DNA of 64,000 bases from Paenibacillus polymyxa (lineage in GTDB: Bacteria; Bacillota; Bacilli; Paenibacillales; Paenibacillaceae): assembly GCF_018614975.1 (NCBI RefSeq), contig NZ_JAGGNR010000007.1, positions 124,001 to 188,000 of the forward strand. Reading direction: 5' to 3'. A model generated the notes under the pieces. That model had not been told where the DNA came from. It saw only the letters and a program-made list of their open reading frames with translations, and ran no database searches. The position numbers and the translations under genes were made by a program. Positions 52,832 to 62,058 of this stretch are shown here, piece by piece. Every line of letters begins with the position of its first letter. Position 1 is the stretch's first letter.

Positions 52832-53446
52832 ATGAATAATGAACTTATTGTGACTTCTCAACATCGTAATCGAACCAAAGAGCACCTAAAAACCGCACTG
52901 ATTCAGCTCATTAAGAAAAAAGGCTTCCATGGTGTGTCTGTCAAAGACATCGTTGATCAGGCGGGTTACAATCGCAGCACGTTTTATTTACACTACCAGG
53001 ATAAATATATTCTCGCCGAAGAATTGTTGAGTATGACACTTGAAGGATTGAGGGGTGCAGTAGGTAAACCCTATTGGCACGGTCAAAAGGTTTCAACAAA
53101 CAAGCTTGATGCCGAATCTTTTCAAATCGTGGATTATATCTATGAACACCGTGACTTCTTCGAACTGATTCAATACGATGATACGTTACCTGGTTTACAT
53201 ACAGGCTTTCCACAAACCATACTCAAAATCTATCAGGAGCAATTTGTCTTTGAGACGATCAACAACTCCCCAGTTAATATGGATTATTTCAAGTACTATA
53301 CTGCCTACGGTTTTTTTGGACTATTAAACAATTGGATATTAAGCGGATATCGTGAATCACGTGAGGTATTTATCAAAAACGTGATTGATCTTACCAAAAC
53401 GCATATTCACTCTTTTCATTATGTCGGTAACACGTTTGAATCATGA
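52832..53446 (+). CDS. TetR family regulator
   Basis: 204 residues. HTH at 15-60 (HLKTALIQLIKKKGFHGVSVKDIVDQAGYNRSTFYLHYQDK), C-terminal region with YYTAYGFFGLLNNWILSGYRES typical of the TetR_C_7-like (DhaS/YfiR) group. AGGAG lies nine bases upstream. Likely repressor of the SDR gene and itself via the palindrome at 52772. Confidence 0.88.
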   Translation: MNNELIVTSQHRNRTKEHLKTALIQLIKKKGFHGVSVKDIVDQAGYNRSTFYLHYQDKYILAEELLSMTLEGLRGAVGKPYWHGQKVSTNKLDAESFQIVDYIYEHRDFFELIQYDDTLPGLHTGFPQTILKIYQEQFVFETINNSPVNMDYFKYYTAYGFFGLLNNWILSGYRESREVFIKNVIDLTKTHIHSFHYVGNTFES

Positions 53447-53477
53447 TCTCAAGTAAGTTGATTTGAACTTTTGAACA

Positions 53478-53645
53478 TCATGATGAACGATATGTCTGCC
53501 TTAGATAACAGGCCAGTTGCAGATGGAGCAGAAGCTCCTGATTACTCAGGGACATGCCCAGAATCTCTTCGATTTTATGAATACGCTGATACAAAGTATT
53601 GATATGAATATGAAGTGTTGCCCCAGTTTGGACCGCCAGCGGCGG
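53478..53645 (-). pseudogene. PucR/CdaR-type regulator C-terminal fragment
   Basis: The reverse strand reads TGATLHIHINTLYQRIHKIE followed by EILGMSLSNQELLLHLQLA and a stop at 53478. This is the HTH_30 recognition region of PucR/CdaR regulators (compare FVHRNTVVYRLEKCEKLLG in the intact PucR gene near 22.5 kb). No upstream domains remain; the sequence to about 53700 shows nothing else. Confidence 0.6.
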
Positions 53646-53696
53646 CCTCGCTCAGACACCAACGGGACGCAAAATCACAAGGGATTTACAGCACAA

Positions 53697-53757
53697 ATAA
53701 AAAAACAGGCATGCATTTACACGAGAGGAATAAAATCCTCAAGGTACATGCATGCCC
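53697..53757 (-). terminator. Terminator of the small frameshifted gene
   Basis: GGCATGCAT (53708-53716) pairs with ATGCATGCC (53748-53756), with an inner stem GAGGA/TCCTC; on the reverse strand a TGTTTTTTTATT run follows. Confidence 0.65.
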
Positions 53758-53811
53758 AATAATAACAGAGACCATGACACCAGCTGGACAATGTTTTTAG
53801 CGGCATAATAA

Positions 53812-54013
53812 TTAATGTTCTACGGTTACAGAAAATTTTTCAGTGCCATTTTTATTATTCAAAGCAACTTCAATATCAGATACCCATGTAAGTTCACCTA
53901 AATGTCTAGCATAGGCAAATTCATCTGGTTGTTCTGATATAATCTTCTCTAAAAGTATTAGTTTCATCATCTACAATATACGGTAAATCCAAATCGAATT
54001 CTTTTAGATACAT
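53812..54013 (-). pseudogene. Small hypothetical gene with a +1 frameshift
   Basis: ATG at 54013 has AAGGAG eight bases upstream and encodes MYLKEFDLDLPYIVDDETNT before running into a stop in that frame. Skipping one base near 53961-53955 gives LILLEKIISEQPDEFAYARH continuing LGELTWVSDIEVALNNKNG to a TAA at 53812, and a terminator follows. The acidic N-terminus and the continuous downstream frame suggest one gene of about 66 residues broken by a single extra base. An internal ATGATG could start a 52-residue product but has no ribosome site. Family not recognised. Confidence 0.5.
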
Positions 54014-54119
54014 CTGATTCTCTCCTTAGATTACATCGCCGTGACCTCTTTTTTGCTTTTTAATGTAGGGTATACTTAAAAGCAAGGGGAAAACTTTATT
54101 TCAAATCAAGGAGGTTATT

Positions 54120-54476
54120 ATGAAAAAAATAATATTGTTTATCTTCATTAGTATGATTATACTTGCTGGCTGTTCTAACAAGGATGAGAAAGAGAATTAT
54201 CCAGTTTTCGAGGGCACTGTAGTATTTAAAACAGATGAAAATGACAACTACAAATTTCTTGTACTACAAAATATAAGTAAGGAAGAATTGGAGAATGGAA
54301 ATCTTGAGGATTTTATAGAACTAGCACAAGACCAGGAAGCTTCCTATTATTTGGTCGATAGAGAGAAATATGAAACAATTGAAGTAGGGCAAAGAGTAAG
54401 AATCACTGCTGGCTTAGACCAACTAGAACCCTCGCCACCCATTAGAACGGTTGTGAGTATTGAACAAATCAATTAA
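54120..54476 (+). CDS. Small lipoprotein, DUF3221 (YobA-like)
   Basis: 118 residues. Signal peptide with lipobox ILAGC (Cys at 18), then a small beta-rich domain (PVFEGTVVFKTDENDNYKFL... YYLVDREKYETIEVGQRVRI), which fits the DUF3221/YobA family of Bacillales lipoproteins, function unknown. AAGGAGG precedes the ATG. Composition is more AT-rich than the surrounding enzymes. Confidence 0.75.
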   Translation: MKKIILFIFISMIILAGCSNKDEKENYPVFEGTVVFKTDENDNYKFLVLQNISKEELENGNLEDFIELAQDQEASYYLVDREKYETIEVGQRVRITAGLDQLEPSPPIRTVVSIEQIN

Positions 54477-54556
54477 AACATACTAAATATCAACTATTTT
54501 AAGCTTTCTATAATTTCCTCATTACAATATATAGGCTACGATTTTTTCTATTGCCA

Positions 54557-54610
54557 AATGATAAAAAGACCTTAACGTTTCGAGCGGATGTAAGGACTTT
54601 TTATCATTTT
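54557..54610. terminator. Bidirectional terminator between the lipoprotein and the GH43 gene
   Basis: AATGATAAAAAG-A-CCTTA pairs with TAAGG-A-CTTTTTATCATT (one A-A mismatch), with T-runs both ways between converging genes. Confidence 0.75.
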
Positions 54611-54668
54611 GGTTACAAAAGTTTAGAGTTTAAATCCGACCGGCCCGCAGATCCTTCCAAAAAGACCG

Positions 54669-56285
54669 TCACATGTTTTCCAATACACCAGCTGCATACT
54701 TTGTTTCTCTATACACAAAGTAATCAAAATCGGCATGTCTTCGGGTTCCGCCAAGATCTTGCACACAAAGACCGATATAGGTTCCCGTAAACCGAATATA
54801 CTCCGGAGATTCATCGGACAGATGTGTGATATCAACCCACTCGCCTGCTGTATTCCAGGATGAATCACTATTTAACGCATAGTAAAAGCGGGCGCGATCT
54901 TGATCCACCACAGCCTTTAAACGGAGCGTGCTCACCAACTCTAGCGGAATATCCTCCAGCAGTTCGTCGTATACCCCGTATTTGGACTGAATAATCCCCA
55001 GGCAGAGCCCTTTCTTTTCATGATAAGTTACACGTAAGTAGAGATAGTCCTGGGTATCGTAGTACAAAATCAATCCTGCCATTTGCTGTGGATGATCCGG
55101 CGCAAATTCCAGACTCGTCTCGGCTTCACACTCCAAGGCCTGAAGTCTTCTTGCGATCATGCTTTGCCTGTGCGTTGAACTCATCGACTCCATGCCGTGC
55201 AAGCGCAAGTAACCGGGACGTTCCGTCAAGCTGACCCAAGTCGAATCGGGTGGAATGCGAAGTGTATTCCAATCATGCCGAAGCTCGAAGTGATCGAAAT
55301 GATCCATTTCAGCAATCGGCTCAAACGGGTTTGACGGGATCAACGGGGCAGGCACCTGAACCTCCGGATATCGGTCACCGCTCGCAAGTCTCAGCCAGCC
55401 GTCCTCGCTCCACGCACAGGGCTGAAGTGCGGTCTCACGTCCAAGAATGCAAAACTTCTGTTGAACGGGGCGTCCGACCAGATGAGCCATGTACCATTCG
55501 CCGGTATGCGTTTCGAGGAGACTGCCGTGGCCTGCCTTCTGCAGAGCTAAATCCGGCCTGCCGTATGAAGTAAGGATTGGATTGGCAGGATCAACCTCGT
55601 AAGGGCCTTGTAACGTACGGGAACGTGCTGCGGTAACCGCATGCTCATAACCGGTTCCCCCTTCGGCCGTAATGAGATAATAATAGTCCTTGTGTTTATA
55701 CAGATGTGGTGCTTCAGTCAGTCCTAATGCTGTTCCTTTAAATATGTTCATGACTGGCCCGACCAGCTTATGTTCCTGGACGGAATATTCCTGAAGAACG
55801 ATGCCTGCAAACCGATTTTTGCCCTTACGGTGATCCCATATCATATTGACCAGCCACTTACGCCCGTCTTCATCATGAAACAGGGAAGGATCAAAACCGC
55901 TGCTGTTCAGATACACCGGATCGGACCAAGGGCCCTCGATATCCGTTGCTGTCACAAGGTAATTGTGGGTATCTTTAAAAGCGCCTACCCGGCTTTTGAC
56001 ATCGGTGTAGATCAGGTAAAACACACCGTTGTCGTAACTAAGACAGGGTGCCCATACACCTCCGGAATTAATGTTGCCCTCCATGTTCAACTGCGTTGCA
56101 CGAGTCAGCGGTGAAGTGATTGGTCGCCAATGAATCAGATCCCGGGAATGGTGGATGCGTACACCGGGGAACCATTCGAAGGTGGACGTAGCGATATAAT
56201 AATCTTCTCCCGCCCGGCATATAGACGGATCTGGATGAAATCCGGGGAGGATGGGATTGGTGATCATTTTCTTGATCATGTTCAT
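54669..56285 (-). CDS. GH43 beta-xylosidase / arabinofuranosidase with C-terminal beta-sandwich
   Basis: 538 residues, no signal peptide, so probably intracellular. Five-bladed GH43 catalytic domain about 1-310: general base Asp in FHPDPS (about 16), pKa modulator Asp in GFDPSLFHDEDGRKW (about 130) and acid Glu in GLTEAPHLYK (about 185). Residues 330-530 form the GH43_C2/XynB-type beta-sandwich. Closest to XynB-like (subfamily 11) beta-xylosidases. The start at 56285 follows CGGAGGT; the longer frame has no site. Last gene of the pentose operon, so it likely supplies xylose from xylooligosaccharides. Confidence 0.9.
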   Translation of the reverse strand: MNMIKKMITNPILPGFHPDPSICRAGEDYYIATSTFEWFPGVRIHHSRDLIHWRPITSPLTRATQLNMEGNINSGGVWAPCLSYDNGVFYLIYTDVKSRVGAFKDTHNYLVTATDIEGPWSDPVYLNSSGFDPSLFHDEDGRKWLVNMIWDHRKGKNRFAGIVLQEYSVQEHKLVGPVMNIFKGTALGLTEAPHLYKHKDYYYLITAEGGTGYEHAVTAARSRTLQGPYEVDPANPILTSYGRPDLALQKAGHGSLLETHTGEWYMAHLVGRPVQQKFCILGRETALQPCAWSEDGWLRLASGDRYPEVQVPAPLIPSNPFEPIAEMDHFDHFELRHDWNTLRIPPDSTWVSLTERPGYLRLHGMESMSSTHRQSMIARRLQALECEAETSLEFAPDHPQQMAGLILYYDTQDYLYLRVTYHEKKGLCLGIIQSKYGVYDELLEDIPLELVSTLRLKAVVDQDRARFYYALNSDSSWNTAGEWVDITHLSDESPEYIRFTGTYIGLCVQDLGGTRRHADFDYFVYRETKYAAGVLENM

Positions 56286-56346
56286 GGAAGAAACCTCCGG
56301 TATGAAAGTAATGATCTGTACAACACAGATACACAAAAGGTGGATA

Positions 56347-58323
56347 TCAGTACCAGCCCAGCGCTTTTTTGCCGGCTTCCAGGGCGGTTACGATCCGCTC
56401 TACATCATATACATTCCCTCTCCAAGTCCCACCGCTGACCGATTGCAATGCAGCCCAGAGCTTTGTATCATCCGGCAAAGCTTCATCAGGCCTCATATCC
56501 GGGTGGAAGCGCCTTTGTGCCAGGATGAGAGCGCCTTCTTCTGGCGAAAACTCCAGATTGCCTTCTCCGACAAAGTTAATGCTACCTTCCAGCGTATTAC
56601 GATCAACCGCGATGTCAATCAGGTCTCCGTTCCGCAGCTTGCCAATCGGTCCGCCTGCCAGCGCTTCGGGGCCAACATGACCAATACACGCTCCGGTGGA
56701 AACACCGGAAAACCGGGCATCCGTAATCAGTGACACGTATTTGCCAAAAGGCAAATGTTTAAGCGCAGATGTAAGCTGGTACGTCTCCTCCATTCCGGTT
56801 CCCGATGGACCTCGCCCTAGAAGCACAACAACGTCGCCAGCCAGAATACCTCCGGTCTTAATCGCATGGATCGCCTCACGTTCGGTGGTAAACACCTTTG
56901 CTCTGCCACGATGACGGTATACGCCATGCTCATCCAGCACAGCTGGATCAATAGAGGTGGATTTGATGACAGAACCTTCTGGAGCGATATTCCCGGTTGG
57001 AAATGTTACGGTCGATGAGATTCCAAGCCGCTGAGCGTGTTCTACACTCATGATGACACTGTCCGGATCGATGCCGTCCTGCTCCTTTAACTGCTTCCGC
57101 ATGAGATGACGGCGTTCCGACGATTCCCACCAGTCCAGTACCTGACCCAATGAAGTACCTGTAACCGTTGGTACAGACTCATCCAACAGACCAAGCTGTC
57201 TGAGGTGTAGCATGACCTCCGGTACACCTCCTGCCTGAAAGACACGTATGGTCGGATAAAAGATCGGTCCGTTTGGCAGGGCACTAACCAGCCTTGGAAC
57301 ATTTTTATTGACCTGTATCCAGTCCTGTACCGTGGGTATGGTTAAACCGGCGGCATGGGCAATCGCTGGTATGTGAAGAAGCAGATTGGTCGATCCGCCA
57401 AACGCGGCATGAACGGTCATCGCATTGCGAATGGATGCATCCGTGACAATGTCTTCCATCCTCATCCCCTGAGACTCCATATGGATGAGTGCACGTGACG
57501 ATTGGCGCGCCATTTCAATCCAGATGGGCTGCCCGGAAGGTGCAAGCGCGGCATGTGGCACTGTCATACCCAGTGCCTCTGCTACAACCTGGGCCGTAGC
57601 TGCGGTACCTAGAAACTGACAGCCTCCTCCCGGTGTAGCACAAGCTCGGCATCCTAAATCCGACGCCATTTCCAGAGAAAGTTCCCCGTTGACGTACCGT
57701 GCACCGATGGTCTGAATTTTCCCGGCGTCCTCTCCATCGGTAGGCGGAAGTGTGACGCCACCGGGAACGATTACGCCAGGCAATTGCGGCATGCCGGCAA
57801 GCGCGAGCATCATCGCTGGAAGACCTTTGTCACAAGTGGCGACACCAAGCACGCCTTTACGCGTTGGCAGCGAGCGAATCAGTCTGCGAAATACCATAGC
57901 GGCATCGTTCCGGTACGGAAGCGAGTCAAACATGCCGGTTGTCCCCTGTGATCTGCCGTCACACGGATCGCTGACATATCCAGCAAACGGGATTCCTCCT
58001 CGGCTTGACAGTTCTTCTGCGGCAGCCTTCATCAGCAGGCCGACCTCCCAGTGGCCCGTATGGTAACCGAGTGCTGCCGGGCTGCCGTCTTCATTACGTA
58101 TGCCACCTTGTGTACTTAAGATCAGAAATTGTTTTCCGTTCAATTCCCCAGGCTTCCAGCCCATTCCAACATTCTGGGACATGCCAAACAAGTCGCCGCT
58201 TGGAGCATTCCGCAGTAAATCATCCGTTAAAGGAAGACGTCCGGCAGCCCCTGGAGCATGTGCTATGATATCGAAGCAGTTGGATGCGGTCTCTCCCATA
58301 ATCGACGTAATCTGTTCGTACAT
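56347..58323 (-). CDS. yjhG: D-xylonate dehydratase (YjhG/YagF type, IlvD/Edd superfamily)
   Basis: Dehydrates xylonate to 2-keto-3-deoxyxylonate using an Fe-S cluster. 658 residues, the YjhG length. Cluster cysteines are visible in [17 protein letters not shown] (about 118), [12 protein letters not shown] (about 163) and [15 protein letters not shown] (about 235); the catalytic/Mg region [20 protein letters not shown] lies near 76 and [19 protein letters not shown] near 550. A GGGAGG site precedes the ATG. It sits between an FAH-family dehydratase and ALDH upstream and a GH43 gene downstream, which supports a pentose oxidation role over isoleucine synthesis. Confidence 0.87.
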   Translation of the reverse strand: MYEQITSIMGETASNCFDIIAHAPGAAGRLPLTDDLLRNAPSGDLFGMSQNVGMGWKPGELNGKQFLILSTQGGIRNEDGSPAALGYHTGHWEVGLLMKAAAEELSSRGGIPFAGYVSDPCDGRSQGTTGMFDSLPYRNDAAMVFRRLIRSLPTRKGVLGVATCDKGLPAMMLALAGMPQLPGVIVPGGVTLPPTDGEDAGKIQTIGARYVNGELSLEMASDLGCRACATPGGGCQFLGTAATAQVVAEALGMTVPHAALAPSGQPIWIEMARQSSRALIHMESQGMRMEDIVTDASIRNAMTVHAAFGGSTNLLLHIPAIAHAAGLTIPTVQDWIQVNKNVPRLVSALPNGPIFYPTIRVFQAGGVPEVMLHLRQLGLLDESVPTVTGTSLGQVLDWWESSERRHLMRKQLKEQDGIDPDSVIMSVEHAQRLGISSTVTFPTGNIAPEGSVIKSTSIDPAVLDEHGVYRHRGRAKVFTTEREAIHAIKTGGILAGDVVVLLGRGPSGTGMEETYQLTSALKHLPFGKYVSLITDARFSGVSTGACIGHVGPEALAGGPIGKLRNGDLIDIAVDRNTLEGSINFVGEGNLEFSPEEGALILAQRRFHPDMRPDEALPDDTKLWAALQSVSGGTWRGNVYDVERIVTALEAGKKALGWY

Positions 58324-58339
58324 GGTAGCCTCCCACAGT

Positions 58340-59806
58340 TTATGACTTCACGAAGACCGTTTTGATGGCCGTGAAAAACTCGATAGCCGCTTGCCCCTGT
58401 TCTCTTGAGTGTGAACTTGACATCTTCATTCCGCCGAACGGAGCCTGCAGCTCTACGCCGGCCGTTTCTGCATTAATTCTGACCAGTCCCGCATCCATGT
58501 CCCGGATGAAAGACAACATGGCTCCGACGTTCTGTGTATAGATGGAAGCACTTAAGCCGTAATCGCTGTCATTAGCCGCTTCGATCGCTTCCTCCAGGGA
58601 ATCTACCGCAATTAAGGCCAGAACCGGGCCAAAGATTTCTTCCTGTGCAATGGACATATGGGATTCGACCCCTTCAAATACGGTCGGCTGTACATAGAAT
58701 CCCTCTTCCAGTCCCGGACCGTCCCCTCTTTTTCCGCCAGCGAGCAGAACGGCACCTTCATCCTGGCCTTTTTGAATATAACTCAGCACGGTATTGAGCT
58801 GTCCTTCGCTTGCACATGGACCCATCCAGCTTCCAGAAGTCATGCCGTCACCCAGCCGGATTTCCTGGATTTGCGAGAGCAGTTTTTCTTTGAAGGCGTC
58901 GTATACTTTTCGTTCAATAATGACCTTGCTGGTGGCCGTACATTTTTGCCCGGTCGATTTCAACCCACCGCTGATCGTGGCTTCCACAGCCAAATCCAGG
59001 TCAGCGTCAGCCGCGATAATAATCGGGTTTTTCCCACCCATTTCAAGTTGATACTTGGCCCCACGTGCCAGTGCTGCGCCGCCGACCTGTTTACCCACTT
59101 CATTGGAGCCTGTGAACGTTATTCCACCCACATCCGGATGCTCAGCAAGTGCAGATCCGATCACTGAGCCTCTGCCGCATACCAGATTAAGAACGCCTGC
59201 CGGAATGCCCGCCTCTTCAAAACACTCCATTACTTTAGCCGCCGTGACCGCAGTTTCCTGAGCAGGCTTCAACACAACCGTATTGCCATATATTAAGGCC
59301 GGAGCCGTTTTCCAAATCGGAATGGCTACCGGGAAATTCCAAGGAGCAATAACTCCTACTACGCCAAGAGGTACGCGGGTTGTAAACATCAGCGCTTCGC
59401 TGTCCGTCGATGGAATGACATCACCAGTTTTTCGCATGCCTTCTCCAGCGTAATACCTTAAGATCGCGACACCACGCAGTGTCTCTCCTTTGGCTTCAGG
59501 GAGTGTTTTGCCCATTTCCCTGGTCATCGCCTCTGCAACCTCATCGGCCCGGCGTTCCAGCACATTGGCTGCCTGAAATAGATAGTTACCGCGTTCCACA
59601 CCCGATAACCTCCGCCAATGTCTTGCTGCTTCCTTCGCGGCTGCAACAGCCCGGTTCAGATCCTCTACGCCGGAGGTGGGTACGTAACCAACTACCTCCT
59701 TCCGATTCGCCGGGTTGATGCTCGGTTCGGTCTCACCCGATATCGCCTTCACCCATTCTCCGTTAATGTAATTGCTGTATGTCTGCTCTATCTGAAATGT
59801 GGTCAT
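58340..59806 (-). CDS. Aldehyde dehydrogenase, probable 2-oxoglutarate semialdehyde dehydrogenase
   Basis: 488 residues, NAD(P)+-dependent. FTGSNEVG near 240 binds cofactor, LEMGGKNPI near 258 carries the catalytic Glu, [11 protein letters not shown] near 292 the catalytic Cys, and EEIFGPVLA near 390 the second Glu. Oxidises the semialdehyde made by the FAH-family enzyme to 2-oxoglutarate in the oxidative pentose pathway (inferred from context; YcbD/KgsalDH-like). The ATG at 59806 has AAGGAGG nine bases upstream; an ATG three codons earlier abuts the site. Gap to the next gene is 16 bp. Confidence 0.9.
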   Translation of the reverse strand: MTTFQIEQTYSNYINGEWVKAISGETEPSINPANRKEVVGYVPTSGVEDLNRAVAAAKEAARHWRRLSGVERGNYLFQAANVLERRADEVAEAMTREMGKTLPEAKGETLRGVAILRYYAGEGMRKTGDVIPSTDSEALMFTTRVPLGVVGVIAPWNFPVAIPIWKTAPALIYGNTVVLKPAQETAVTAAKVMECFEEAGIPAGVLNLVCGRGSVIGSALAEHPDVGGITFTGSNEVGKQVGGAALARGAKYQLEMGGKNPIIIAADADLDLAVEATISGGLKSTGQKCTATSKVIIERKVYDAFKEKLLSQIQEIRLGDGMTSGSWMGPCASEGQLNTVLSYIQKGQDEGAVLLAGGKRGDGPGLEEGFYVQPTVFEGVESHMSIAQEEIFGPVLALIAVDSLEEAIEAANDSDYGLSASIYTQNVGAMLSFIRDMDAGLVRINAETAGVELQAPFGGMKMSSSHSREQGQAAIEFFTAIKTVFVKS

Positions 59807-59827
59807 CGCATTCATCCTCCTTGTACA

Positions 59828-60703
59828 TTAGTTTGAAATGACTGGATTAATAAGTGTCCCGATATCGCTAATGGATATTTCAATGCGGTCCCCTGGTGCA
59901 AGTGTAAAATCATTAGGGGGCACAATGCTTGTGCCTGTCAATAACACCGTACCGTCAAAGAGATCGTTATCTCTAGCCAGAAAAGAGACCAGCTCATCGA
60001 GTTTTCGGTTTAACTCACTTGTGCTTGCCTCGCTTTTGACAACTATTTCACCTTCACGATATATCTCGCAGACGATGTTGAACGCATATGGATTCTGCAC
60101 CGTTTCCGCTAGACGAATGGCCGGACCTATCGAGCAGGAATTGCGCCACATTTTTGCTTGCGGCAGATACAGCGGATTCTCCCCTTCAATATCGCGGCAG
60201 CTCATGTCATTACCAACGATGTATCCCACAATGCTGCCATCCGCGGCAAGCACCAACCCCAGCTCCGGCTCCGGGATCTGCCAATTGGAGTCGCTTCGGA
60301 GCGTGACGGCTTCATTCGGACCTACCGTTCGTGCTGCCGTGGATTTAAAGAAGATTTCGGGTCTTTCCGCATCGTATACCTTATCGTAGAAGGTCTTTGC
60401 ATCCAGCTTGCCTTCCGTAGCTTCATAATTTCTCGCTTCCCTGCTGCGTTGATACGTAACACCTGCCGCCCATACTTCCGGAGCTTCCAATGGAGTGATT
60501 AGATGCAGGGAAGTCCAATCGTCAGTTAACTTGTTTAACGGTTTAAAAGCGCTTTCAACAAGTTGAACTGGAGATATCCCCTGCTTTCTTGCTTGATAGA
60601 TCAAAGTCATAAAATCGGCTTGTGGCAAACGATACGCTTGTTCATCATCCGTAACGGCTGCCAGCCACTTCTGTTGTCCGTCCAGAAATCGAATAATTCT
60701 CAT
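59828..60703 (-). CDS. FAH-family 2-keto-3-deoxy-pentonate dehydratase
   Basis: 291 residues of the fumarylacetoacetate hydrolase superfamily. Metal-site residues appear in EPELGLVLAADGSIVGY (Glu pair near 148) and GNDMSCRDIEGENPLYLPQAK (Asp near 168); TGTSIVPPNDFTLAPGD is the C-terminal signature. Length and motifs fit 2-dehydro-3-deoxy-D-pentonate dehydratases, which give 2-oxoglutarate semialdehyde. First gene of the operon; 21 bp before the ALDH gene. GGAGG lies upstream of the ATG. Confidence 0.85.
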   Translation of the reverse strand: MRIIRFLDGQQKWLAAVTDDEQAYRLPQADFMTLIYQARKQGISPVQLVESAFKPLNKLTDDWTSLHLITPLEAPEVWAAGVTYQRSREARNYEATEGKLDAKTFYDKVYDAERPEIFFKSTAARTVGPNEAVTLRSDSNWQIPEPELGLVLAADGSIVGYIVGNDMSCRDIEGENPLYLPQAKMWRNSCSIGPAIRLAETVQNPYAFNIVCEIYREGEIVVKSEASTSELNRKLDELVSFLARDNDLFDGTVLLTGTSIVPPNDFTLAPGDRIEISISDIGTLINPVISN

Positions 60704-60744
60704 TCAAGCTTGCCTCCATTTTTCCCCATCGGGTTGATAATATT

Positions 60745-60764
60745 ACCATAGCACTCGCTATGGT
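60745..60764. promoter_or_regulatory. Palindrome between the pentose operon and its divergent AraC gene
   Basis: ACCATAGC-ACTC-GCTATGGT, perfect 8-bp arms, about 42 bp before the FAH-family gene and next to an AT-rich TAATATTAT stretch. Likely regulator site or a 5' hairpin. Confidence 0.5.
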
Positions 60765-60954
60765 TCATGACGATGTTCTAATCACTCCGACGATTTACCC
60801 TTTTCACGCATTATTTTTCTGTTAAGATGAGGTTAGATTAGATGAATCAAAGATGACTTACTTCTTCTCTCGTCTCTGTGTGCATTCTGAGTTTAGTGGA
60901 TATAACGAAATAATAAGATGTTGGAGTATAGAAGGATGAGGAGGTTGGTTTGCT

Positions 60955-61875
60955 GTGACCAAGCTTTCGGATGCTGTGTATTTAGGTCGTCTGCCCGATG
61001 TTCGTATGTCTTTTCAATTATTGGGGCTGCATGCAAGAAAAGTAGATTCCAGCTGGACTTATCCGTCTCATGAACATTCAATGTATGAAGTGCACTGGAT
61101 GATGGACGGGCAGATGAACATGGTTGTCAACGGGCAGTCTTATCGTCAGTCGGTTGGCGACCTTCTGTTCATCCGGCCTGGTATGACCCATTCTTGCACC
61201 GGAGCCGGACCGGAGGGGTTCACTTATTTTTCCGTGCATTTCAGCATACACGATACATCCTTTTGCAGAGAACTTAACCGTTGCAAAGACATCTATTATC
61301 CGGCAAATTCGAATTTGGCTCTGGGGCTGTCCTCTTCTCTGTCTACCTTGTATGGTCTGGCTACAGAACATTTGTCTAGCTCGCTATCTTCCTCTAAACA
61401 AATGAAGGTACATGCCGCCGTGTTTGAACTGCTCGGTTCCCTGGTCGGCCAGTTATCTCAACAAGCCTCCGTTACGTTGTCGAGAAAAGAAACCATTGCC
61501 CATCAGATTGCTGAACACATTGAGGATTCAATAAGATATATCCATCTTCACGGGGAAATTCAGGAGAGTGAGCGAACCTGGATTCAGGACATTGCCAAGT
61601 CGCTGAGCATTAGCCCGTCACAGGTTAATCGTATTTTTCGGCAGGTATACGGCATCGCTCCGCGCAAGTTTCTATCTGAAACCCTTCTGAACGAAGCTCA
61701 GCGGCTGTTAAAACAAACCGACCTGAACATAGACCATATTGCGATGATGCTGGGGTATAAGACTAATGCGCATTTCAGCCGCCAGTTCAAGCGGTGGACA
61801 GGCATCGCGCCAAGTGAATTTCGCAGCCATTCGCAGCAGAATGGTGAAGCCACACATTCAGATGACTATACTTAA
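60955..61875 (+). CDS. AraC family regulator divergent from the pentose oxidation operon
   Basis: 306 residues. N-terminal cupin (YPSHEHSMYEVHWMMDGQMNMVVNG...VGDLLFIRPGMTHSC) and C-terminal AraC domain (IQDIAKSLSISPSQVNRIFRQVYGIAPRKFL, IDHIAMMLGYKTNAHFSRQFKRWTGIAPSEFR). Starts with GTG; GAGGAGG is ten bases upstream. Probably activates the operon in response to a pentose or pentonate. Confidence 0.9.
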   Translation: MTKLSDAVYLGRLPDVRMSFQLLGLHARKVDSSWTYPSHEHSMYEVHWMMDGQMNMVVNGQSYRQSVGDLLFIRPGMTHSCTGAGPEGFTYFSVHFSIHDTSFCRELNRCKDIYYPANSNLALGLSSSLSTLYGLATEHLSSSLSSSKQMKVHAAVFELLGSLVGQLSQQASVTLSRKETIAHQIAEHIEDSIRYIHLHGEIQESERTWIQDIAKSLSISPSQVNRIFRQVYGIAPRKFLSETLLNEAQRLLKQTDLNIDHIAMMLGYKTNAHFSRQFKRWTGIAPSEFRSHSQQNGEATHSDDYT

Positions 61876-61993
61876 CTTTTCGAAATCTTGAGAGAATCTC
61901 TGTAATCCTAGAGCCACCTGACCATTCCAATAAGAGTGTTACGACCATGAGAGGCAACAATCTCTGAGCCGCAGGAAGCTAACCAATACAAAA

Positions 61994-62021
61994 AGCAGCT
62001 GCTGGATGTCCAGAAGCTGCT
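61994..62021. terminator. Bidirectional terminator between the AraC and GH43 genes
   Basis: AGCAGCT and AGCTGCT (61994-62000, 62015-62021) enclose an inner GGA/TCC pair, with A-rich and T-rich flanks between converging genes. Confidence 0.65.
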
Positions 62022-62058
62022 CTATCTTTCTCAGGTGGACGATGTTCTGCTGTAACTT

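Noticed and set aside
53517..53800. Plus-strand ORFs of 60-80 codons after the TetR gene
   Set aside because: They run through the antisense of a PucR fragment and a terminator hairpin and have no ribosome site.
54669..60703. Reading the YjhG-type gene as branched-chain amino acid IlvD
   Set aside because: Length (658), YjhG-type blocks and the FAH/ALDH/GH43 neighbours fit pentonate dehydration; no ilv genes are nearby.
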